Shown: one piece after another, positions 1 to 5,277 of the stretch
Layout: every line of letters starts with the position of its first letter
Position numbering within the stretch: position 1 is the stretch's first letter
Source of the DNA: Chryseobacterium gleum
GTDB lineage: Bacteria > Bacteroidota > Bacteroidia > Flavobacteriales_D > Crocinitomicaceae
DNA length: 6,170 bases
Reading direction: 5' to 3'
Assembly (NCBI GenBank): GCA_945877045.1
Contig: CAMCQW010000123.1
Location: 1 to 6,170, forward strand
Made by a program: the position numbers and the translations under genes
Notes under the pieces: generated by a model
What the model saw: only the letters and a program-made list of their open reading frames with translations
What the model was told of the DNA's origin: nothing
Databases searched by the model: none

Positions 1-1116
1 AATCATAATTGGGTAATTCAAAAAGCAGCGCTATCAAATTCGAATACGATCAGACCTACGATTTGGGGTCAACTTCAAAGCCATACGGTAGATGAATGTG
101 AATTTGTGAATGTGAAGTCAAAACAGCAACCTTTTATTTTTAATAAAACTCACGATTCTTTTTGGGAAATTTTAGATGAAGAGGTGAAAGAAAGGGTTCC
201 GGAGTTATATGAAATGATCGATTCTGTAGAAAATTTTAGTCCTAGTTCAGATAAAGACATCCAACGTTATGTGTTCACTACCTTTCATCAATCATATAGT
301 TACGAAGATTTTATTGAAGGAATAAAACCGATTATGGTTGATGGTGAAGTAGATGGCAATGTTGCTTATCATATCGAAGATGGTGTTTTCAAACAACTTT
401 GTAAAAAAGCGGCTTTGGATCCAGAAAATCGGTATGCCATTTTCATTGATGAAATTAACCGAGGGAATGTCTCAGCCATTTTTGGAGAATTGATTACACT
501 TATTGAGCAGGATAAACGAAAAGGCGCAACTAATGCGATGTCTGCTTTATTGCCTTATTCGAAAAATCAATTCTCAGTTCCACAAAATGTGGATATATAC
601 GGTACCATGAACACCGCCGACCGTTCAGTTGAAGCCTTGGATACCGCTTTGCGCAGACGGTTCTCTTTCGAAGAAATGTTACCAAAACCTGAGTTGTTAA
701 AAGACAAAGGAGAAAATGTAACTGGGAAAGTTGGCGAAATTAATTTGCAAGAATTATTAATTACCATCAACGAACGCATTGAAGCATTAGTAGACAGAGA
801 TCACACCATTGGTCATGCCTTTTTTATGGAAGTAGATTCATTGCAATCATTGAGAAATGTATTCGCTAACAAAGTAATTCCCTTGTTACAAGAATATTTT
901 TATGGTGATTATGCCAAGATGGAAATGGTCATTGGCCCAGATTTCTTTAACAGCGAAAAGCGCAAGAAAAAAGTAACATTTGCTATTCAAAACGAGGATG
1001 TTGAAATTCCAATTGGAAATTATGAATTGATGAATATTTTAGATCCATCATTTAATTTCGATTCGGCAATAAACAGATTATTAAATCGAAAAGTAATCGA
1101 TGTTGAAGGCAATTGA
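1..1116 (+). CDS. mcrB: McrB-type AAA+ GTPase subunit of McrBC restriction system (5' partial)
   Basis: This is the C-terminal 371 residues of the motor subunit of a McrBC-type modification-dependent restriction enzyme. The frame is open from base 1, so the in-frame GTG at 106 is internal. Numbering from base 1, visible motifs are FHQSYSYEDF (about 95-104, typical of McrB), Walker B FIDEINRG (about 148-155), the McrB signature MNTADRS (about 203-209, sensor/guanine-recognition region) and an arginine-rich RRRF (about 218-221), followed by the helical lid. McrB proteins hydrolyse GTP, assemble as hexamers and drive the McrC nuclease. No Walker A is present in the 94 residues before FHQSYSYEDF, although in E. 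coli McrB it lies only some 40 residues upstream. This form therefore carries an insertion after the P-loop, which must lie before the window. The N-terminal DNA-recognition domain is also outside, so the recognised modification cannot be inferred. The gene overlaps mcrC by 17 bases. Family assignment is very secure. Confidence 0.95.
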   Translation, partial: NHNWVIQKAALSNSNTIRPTIWGQLQSHTVDECEFVNVKSKQQPFIFNKTHDSFWEILDEEVKERVPELYEMIDSVENFSPSSDKDIQRYVFTTFHQSYSYEDFIEGIKPIMVDGEVDGNVAYHIEDGVFKQLCKKAALDPENRYAIFIDEINRGNVSAIFGELITLIEQDKRKGATNAMSALLPYSKNQFSVPQNVDIYGTMNTADRSVEALDTALRRRFSFEEMLPKPELLKDKGENVTGKVGEINLQELLITINERIEALVDRDHTIGHAFFMEVDSLQSLRNVFANKVIPLLQEYFYGDYAKMEMVIGPDFFNSEKRKKKVTFAIQNEDVEIPIGNYELMNILDPSFNFDSAINRLLNRKVIDVEGN

Positions 1117-2338
1117 TGTCTTTGAACATGGCCGCTTATTGATCGGTGAACAAGGTTTCAAAAAAAGCCATTGGGATGCTTTTGTCAAATTGAATACTAT
1201 TCACAATAACGAGTATTTTGATGTTCTACACAATGGTTTGCGCTTCAAACAATACGTTGGTGTAATCCAAGTAGATGGTTTGTTGGTGCACATTCATCCA
1301 AAAGCAGACAAAGACGATAGCAACGATAAATGGAAAGATGTCTTGCTTCAAATGCTCAAAGCCTGTGGAAAAGTTAAGGCACAAACGGCTGGAAATGCCC
1401 ATCTCAAAAAACAACACATTAACTTATTAGAGGTCTATTTTGAATACTTTTTAAAAGAAGTAGATCAACTCATCCATGCAGGTTTAGTGAAGAAATACAG
1501 AACAGAAAATAGTAATGTAAAAGCATTGAAAGGCAAACTTGATTTTGCAGGAAACATTCGCCATAACCTCATTCACAAAGAGCGATTTTATACGGCTCAC
1601 CAAATTTATGACGCCAACCACAAACTCCATCAAGTATTGGCACATGCTTTAGATATTGTAGGACAGTTTACACGAGCAACACGCTTAAACGACAAATGCA
1701 GAAGAACTCAATTGGCTTTTCCTGAAGTAGATAGAATAAAGCCAAGCTTTCAATTGCTAGAATCGATTAAAATCAACAGAAAAACGGCTCCATACGAACG
1801 TGCTCTGGAACTCGCAAAATTGATAATTCTCAATTATTCGCCAGATATCAATCACGGACAACAAAAAATGATTGCACTTCTATTCGATATGAATGTATTG
1901 TGGGAAGAATACGTGCTGCGTGCCTTAAAAAAACATGCTCAAAAACATCATGAAGAAATGTTAACAGTAACAGGTCAAGAATCAAAAACATTCTACGGTT
2001 CACAACGGACCATACGCCCAGACATCGTTTTGAAAAAGGGCGGTGAAACAATCATCATTGATACCAAATGGAAGCGTCCAACCAACAAAGCCGCTAGCAT
2101 TGAAGACTTGCGCCAAATGTATGCCTATGCCCGCTTTTGGGAAACCAATAAGGTCATGCTTTTGTATCCAGGAGAACTTTATGACAGTGGATATAAATCT
2201 TACCCAAATCACAATGACCTTAATGATTACGCAACTGAATTTCATCAATGTAAAATAGCAATGGTTAATGTGTTAGAAGATGGAGTGATTTCTGAAAAGT
2301 TAGCGGAGGATGTGATGGGGTTAATAATAAAAAATTAA
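1100..2338 (+). CDS. mcrC: McrC, PD-(D/E)XK nuclease subunit of McrBC restriction system
   Basis: This 412-residue protein is the nuclease partner of McrB. McrC binds the McrB hexamer, stimulates its GTPase and cleaves DNA near modified sites. The N-terminus (IDVFEHGRLLIGEQGF, residues 5-20) is the usual McrC opening, which supports the ATG at 1100 even though it lies inside the end of mcrB. The middle part carries the family element FDMNVLWEEYV (262-272). The nuclease core has RPDIV with D308, then IIIDTKWK with D321 and K323, forming the D...DxK arrangement of the PD-(D/E)XK fold. DLRQMYAYARFW (336-347) follows, as is typical of the family. All expected catalytic residues are present and the length is normal or slightly long, so the gene looks intact. 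The 17-base overlap with mcrB suggests translational coupling. A weak A-rich context replaces a Shine-Dalgarno motif. Confidence 0.95.
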   Translation: MLKAIDVFEHGRLLIGEQGFKKSHWDAFVKLNTIHNNEYFDVLHNGLRFKQYVGVIQVDGLLVHIHPKADKDDSNDKWKDVLLQMLKACGKVKAQTAGNAHLKKQHINLLEVYFEYFLKEVDQLIHAGLVKKYRTENSNVKALKGKLDFAGNIRHNLIHKERFYTAHQIYDANHKLHQVLAHALDIVGQFTRATRLNDKCRRTQLAFPEVDRIKPSFQLLESIKINRKTAPYERALELAKLIILNYSPDINHGQQKMIALLFDMNVLWEEYVLRALKKHAQKHHEEMLTVTGQESKTFYGSQRTIRPDIVLKKGGETIIIDTKWKRPTNKAASIEDLRQMYAYARFWETNKVMLLYPGELYDSGYKSYPNHNDLNDYATEFHQCKIAMVNVLEDGVISEKLAEDVMGLIIKN

Positions 2339-2343
2339 ACTAA

Positions 2344-4254
2344 ATGTTACTTTTCTTCGATACAGAAACAACAGGTTTGCCTAAAAACTGGAAAGCACCA
2401 GTTTCAGACTTGGATAATTGGCCTCGATTAGTCCAGTTAGCTTATTTAGTCTACGATTTTGACGGGAATTTAATTCATTCTTGCAATGAGATAATTAAAC
2501 CGGATGGTTTTACAATTCCAACTGAGGCGTCAAATGTTCATGGTATTACAACGGAGATGGCAAAGCAACGTGGATCAGACATCAATGATGTTTTTGAATT
2601 GTTTTTAATTCACTTGAAAAGATCTAAGATGATCGTTGCGCACAATATGGCTTTCGATGAAAAGATTATTGGAAGTGAACTAATTCGCTTGGGTAAAGAA
2701 AATGTTATTGTTGCAAAAGAAAAAGTTTGCACCATGCTTAAAACAGTTAATTTATGCAAAATAGAGGGCCCTTATGGCTATAAATGGCCAAAATTAGACG
2801 AATTACATCGGTACTTATTTAATCATGATTTCGAGGGTGCCCATGATGCCTTGGTAGATATTCAAGCCACTGCAAAGTGTTTTTGGGAGTTAAAAAAGAA
2901 AGGAATTATTCATCTATTTGGAAAGTACACCGCGCCTAATGAAAAGTCTTTGATGGAAAAACTCAAAAAATCTGTATTACTTGATGAAAATAGAGAAGTT
3001 GATGAAGAAAATGTTGAAATAGGTGGGCAGATTTGGACCAGAAGAAACTTAAATATAAATTGTTTTAGAAATGGAGATTTAATTCAAGAAGCTAAAAGCA
3101 ATGAAGACTGGCAGAAAGCGGCAGATGAAGAAAAACCAGCTTGGTGTTACTATGATAATGACCCAGCCAACGGGAAAAAATATGGTAAATTATACAATTG
3201 GTATGCGGTCAACGATCCAAGAGGGTTGGCTCCTGAGGGATGGTCAATTCCCACTACAGAAGAATGGGAGATTTTAAGGGATGAACTTGGAGAAAATTAT
3301 ATTACAAAAATTATAGATTGTGCTGATTGGTTAGATTGTCCTGACTGGATTGAAAATTCGGATGAGATTAATGATAGTGGTTTTTCTGGATTACCAGGAG
3401 GGGGAAGAATGGTAAATGGAGTTTTTTACAATAACATAAAAAAAGAGTATCTATATTTTTATGAATTCGATTTATTCAAACGTAGTCGTAGAGATAGAAA
3501 TGAACTAGGTAAAGATGCTACTTGGTGGACTTCATCAGAGTGTTTCGATTATGAATTGCCAGGAGTAACAAAAAAAGAGATGGCTAAATGTTTTATGATT
3601 AATGATTTTCTTTTTGAACTACTTAAGGGTAATTCTAACATCAGAGAAAAAGGCAAAGGATTCTCTGTTCGCTGCATTAAACCAAAAAAATATAATAATG
3701 AAGAGTTTTTAAGGATTAACGGAAAAATTTGGATGAAGAATAATCTGAATGTTGAACGTTTTCGTAATGGCGATATAATTTTTGAAGCAAAAACCGATGA
3801 GGAATGGAAAAGAGCGGGAGAATTAGGAATTCCTGCATGGTGCTACTATAAAAATGACAATGACATAGGCAGAATAAATGGTAAACTATACAATTGGTTT
3901 GCGGTAAATGATCCTCGTGAATTAGCTCCTGAAGGTTGGCGTGTGCCCTCGAAACAAGACTGGTTAGATTTAGAATCTCATTATGATTGGCGATGGGACC
4001 ATCATGATGACCCACAGTTTCATCCGGTATGGATACTATGGAAAGAAATGCGAATAAACACTGAAGGTTATCGCGGTCCCTTTGATTTTGCAATAGATGC
4101 TATTGGTCACTGTCTTTGGTGGAGTTCTTCAATTAAGGAAAAAACCGTAAATCCATCTGCATTTATATATAATTATGAACCATATTGGTCGATTAGTATG
4201 TCGACGGCATTACTAACCTGCGGAATTTACGTTAGATGCATAGAGGATATTTAA
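2344..4254 (+). CDS. DEDDh (DnaQ-like) exonuclease fused to two tandem FISUMP domains
   Basis: This 636-residue fusion protein starts at an ATG five bases after the mcrC stop. Residues 1-190 form a DnaQ-like 3'-5' exonuclease with a complete DEDDh set: ExoI FDTETTG (D6, E8), ExoII AHNMAFDEK (D105) and ExoIII GAHDALVD (H167, D172). It should therefore be catalytically competent with two metal ions. After a charged linker (about 191-222) come two FISUMP domains, about 223-447 and 454-633. Each has an IxGxIW...NLN opening, FRNGD...EAK, PAWCYY, GKLYNW(Y/F)AVNDPR, LAPEGW, a WW(T/S)SS element and a final VRCI. The first halves of the two copies are about 55% identical by eye (49 of about 89 positions), which suggests internal duplication; the second halves diverge. 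No signal peptide or lipobox is present, so the protein should be cytoplasmic, unlike most FISUMP proteins. Its position indicates co-expression with McrBC. A role in degrading McrBC products or sensing a ligand is inference. Confidence 0.9.
   Translation: MLLFFDTETTGLPKNWKAPVSDLDNWPRLVQLAYLVYDFDGNLIHSCNEIIKPDGFTIPTEASNVHGITTEMAKQRGSDINDVFELFLIHLKRSKMIVAHNMAFDEKIIGSELIRLGKENVIVAKEKVCTMLKTVNLCKIEGPYGYKWPKLDELHRYLFNHDFEGAHDALVDIQATAKCFWELKKKGIIHLFGKYTAPNEKSLMEKLKKSVLLDENREVDEENVEIGGQIWTRRNLNINCFRNGDLIQEAKSNEDWQKAADEEKPAWCYYDNDPANGKKYGKLYNWYAVNDPRGLAPEGWSIPTTEEWEILRDELGENYITKIIDCADWLDCPDWIENSDEINDSGFSGLPGGGRMVNGVFYNNIKKEYLYFYEFDLFKRSRRDRNELGKDATWWTSSECFDYELPGVTKKEMAKCFMINDFLFELLKGNSNIREKGKGFSVRCIKPKKYNNEEFLRINGKIWMKNNLNVERFRNGDIIFEAKTDEEWKRAGELGIPAWCYYKNDNDIGRINGKLYNWFAVNDPRELAPEGWRVPSKQDWLDLESHYDWRWDHHDDPQFHPVWILWKEMRINTEGYRGPFDFAIDAIGHCLWWSSSIKEKTVNPSAFIYNYEPYWSISMSTALLTCGIYVRCIEDI
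3010..3684 (+). repeat. FISUMP domain copy 1 (within the exonuclease fusion)
   Basis: This segment encodes residues about 223-447 of the fusion protein. It is the more canonical copy: IGGQIW (226-231), GKLYNWYAVNDPRG (281-294), LAPEGWSIPTTEEW (295-308), GFSGLPGGGRM (346-356), TWWTSSE (393-399) and GFSVRCIK (439-446). An Asp/Trp-rich stretch (about 325-342) is extra relative to copy 2. The domain is known from sequence families in Fibrobacter and Bacteroidota, and its biochemical function is not established. Confidence 0.8.
3703..4242 (+). repeat. FISUMP domain copy 2 (within the exonuclease fusion)
   Basis: This segment encodes residues about 454-633, offset by 232 residues (696 bases) from copy 1. 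The first half matches copy 1 closely (RFRNGD, PAWCYY, GKLYNWFAVNDPRE, LAPEGW). The second half is shorter and altered: the GFSGLPGG motif is replaced by a weak EGYRGPFDF equivalent (574-582), and the WW element reads LWWSSS (591-596). The chain ends at GIYVRCIEDI. Similarity is still visible at DNA level, as in the tracts encoding KLYNW near 3187 and 3884. This indicates an old duplication followed by divergence of the C-terminal half. Confidence 0.75.
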
Positions 4255-4304
4255 CTAATAAATGATAGATTTGGGTGAATTTAATAATTCAAAACCAGAA
4301 AGCA

Positions 4305-4344
4305 CGTCATTCAGATTGAAATTAATTATTGTTCAATTATGACG
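4305..4344 (+). terminator. Imperfect hairpin after the mcrBC-exonuclease unit, possible 3'-end structure
   Basis: CGTCAT (4305-4310) pairs with ATGACG (4339-4344), and ATTGAA (4315-4320) pairs with TTCAAT (4332-4337). A G-T wobble (4314/4338) joins the two stems, a three-base bulge (4311-4313) interrupts the left arm, and the loop is 11 bases. It begins 51 bases after the stop of the fusion gene. There is no T-run after it, so it is not a classic intrinsic terminator. It could be a processing or attenuation structure, or chance in an AT-rich gap. Confidence 0.3.
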
Positions 4345-4407
4345 GTAATTCTGTAGGCTATTTATACAATAATCTATATAACAAGTTAATGGCAACTAAA
4401 TAATAAT

Positions 4408-4415
4408 TACATTTG
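4408..4415 (+). promoter_or_regulatory. Bacteroidota-type -7 box (TAnnTTTG) before the 4470 gene
   Basis: TACATTTG matches the TAnnTTTG -7 consensus of Bacteroidota housekeeping promoters. I see no good TTG/TTTG -33 element at the expected distance upstream (around 4384-4388 reads GTTA), so support is partial. Transcription from here would start near 4420 and give a leader of about 50 bases before the ATG at 4470. It would also put the alternative TTG start (4413) inside the promoter. A second TAnnTTTG match lies at 4266-4273. Confidence 0.3.
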
Positions 4416-4469
4416 GTTTGTCGATCTCCTTATATTAAATGGCTTAAAATACCTAAACCAATAATAAAA

Positions 4470-5027
4470 ATGCAAGTGAGTTCCTTACCTGGTCAATGGA
4501 GTGAAAAAAAAATTCAGCTTTTTTTAAAGGGCATGTTTTGTTCTGAGGCTCATTATATGGTTATTCAAGATGATGGTTTTGATTTTTTAATGGAATGGGC
4601 TTCATTGGGACTTCCTTTTGCTAAAACAGATTATCCAAAAATATTAAATGAATTTTGTATACAACTTAAACAAAACCCGCTGGCTTTTTTTCATACATTC
4701 TTTCGAGAATTGTTGGAATCAGATTTTAGTAAAGAGCAGAAGGAAAGTTTGATATATTTCATGACTTTTTCTATCAACTCCTTATTTCAACTCTATTTTT
4801 CTTTATTGACTCATGACTATATTTTTCCAGAACGCAATAGTAATTGCCAATTGAATTTTGACTTAAAGATGTGGGAAACTGCCAATATTGGATCAAGATT
4901 CGAACTTATTCCAACGGATCTTCAACTTCCTGAAAAACCGATTTTTAGTGTTGATAAGTTTGTATCTTATGTAATTAAAATTTCGGACCATTGGATGAAT
5001 AATGGCGAATATAATTTAAAATTGTAA
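4470..5027 (+). CDS. Hypothetical protein of 185 residues, no recognised family
   Basis: I do not recognise this protein. The frame opens after a stop at 4404-4406, and the only starts are TTG at 4413 (204 residues) and ATG at 4470 (185 residues). I prefer 4470 because it is an ATG preceded by the A-rich AATAATAAAA, and because 4413 falls inside a promoter-like box. The product is rich in Phe, Leu and Trp, with no signal peptide. A strongly hydrophobic stretch (about residues 94-113 from the ATG, beginning LIYFMTF) interrupted by Ser, Asn and Gln looks more like a buried amphipathic helix than a clear membrane span. Upstream of it, LAFFHTFFRELL suggests another helix. No metal-binding cluster or nuclease motif is visible. 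It is followed after four bases by the small membrane-protein ORF, so the two are probably co-transcribed. Coding status is likely; function is unknown. Confidence 0.65.
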   Translation: MQVSSLPGQWSEKKIQLFLKGMFCSEAHYMVIQDDGFDFLMEWASLGLPFAKTDYPKILNEFCIQLKQNPLAFFHTFFRELLESDFSKEQKESLIYFMTFSINSLFQLYFSLLTHDYIFPERNSNCQLNFDLKMWETANIGSRFELIPTDLQLPEKPIFSVDKFVSYVIKISDHWMNNGEYNLKL

Positions 5028-5031
5028 TTTT

Positions 5032-5226
5032 TTGTTTTCGTATTTTGGAAGCCAAATTCAATTTAATTTGATCTATACTATTATTTCATTGACGATTATT
5101 TCAGTCGTAGGTGTATTTTTATCAATTACAGTAAAATCAAGAAAATCAAGTATTACTGCTTCTTCAAAAGCATGTAAATATGAAGAGGATTCCAGATGGT
5201 ATAACGATTACATGGGTGATTACTAA
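5032..5226 (+). CDS. Small single-pass membrane protein (64 residues, TTG start)
   Basis: This short ORF begins four bases after the preceding stop. TTG at 5032 is the only usable start before the membrane segment, since no ATG occurs until near the C-terminus. Residues about 11-33 form one continuous hydrophobic helix rich in Ile, Val and Leu. It is followed by a basic cluster (K35, R37, K38) that predicts a cytoplasmic C-terminus. The tail (residues 39-64) is Ser-rich and then acidic and aromatic (EEDSRWYNDY). There is no lipobox or cleavable signal motif. No family is recognised. The tight spacing suggests translational coupling to the upstream gene. The clear membrane span argues for a real gene, while the TTG start and short length argue for caution. 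It is in the same frame as the following repeat-protein gene, separated by its TAA and some 50 bases. Confidence 0.5.
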   Translation: MFSYFGSQIQFNLIYTIISLTIISVVGVFLSITVKSRKSSITASSKACKYEEDSRWYNDYMGDY

Positions 5227-5237
5227 ACATCAAAGAT

Positions 5238-5256
5238 GAAACCTAGATTAGGTTTC
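5238..5256 (+). promoter_or_regulatory. Perfect 8-bp inverted repeat before the repeat-protein gene
   Basis: GAAACCTA (5238-5245) and TAGGTTTC (5249-5256) are exact reverse complements around a GAT spacer. GAT (5235-5237) and ATC (5259-5261) can extend the stem past a two-base bulge. No T-run follows, which argues against an intrinsic terminator. The symmetry fits an operator or an RNA hairpin in the leader 22 bases before the ATG at 5278. If translation instead begins at the ATG at 5236, the hairpin would fold over that start. Confidence 0.4.
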
Positions 5257-5277
5257 CGATCAAAAGACACAAGTAAA

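Noticed and set aside
106..108. GTG as the start of the first gene
   Set aside because: The frame is open back to base 1, and the preceding residues (IRPTIWGQLQSH...) fit an McrB protein, so the gene begins before the window.
2000..2258. Short ORFs on both strands inside mcrC
   Set aside because: They overlap the catalytic core of McrC (D308, D321, K323), which is clearly the coding frame.
3716..4093. 125-residue ORF on the minus strand
   Set aside because: It lies entirely opposite the well-supported FISUMP copy 2, and its translation shows no recognisable motif; it is a shadow of the + strand gene.
4262..4342. 26-codon ORF with ATG just after the exonuclease-fusion gene
   Set aside because: It is too short, has no recognisable motif, and overlaps the hairpin region; nothing supports translation.
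4413..4469. TTG start giving a 204-residue protein
   Set aside because: The TTG falls inside a -7-like promoter box, and an ATG with an A-rich leader lies 57 bases downstream; the longer form cannot be fully excluded.
5238..5256. Intrinsic terminator after the small membrane-protein gene
   Set aside because: The stem is only moderately GC-containing and is followed by CGATCAAAAG, not a T-run.
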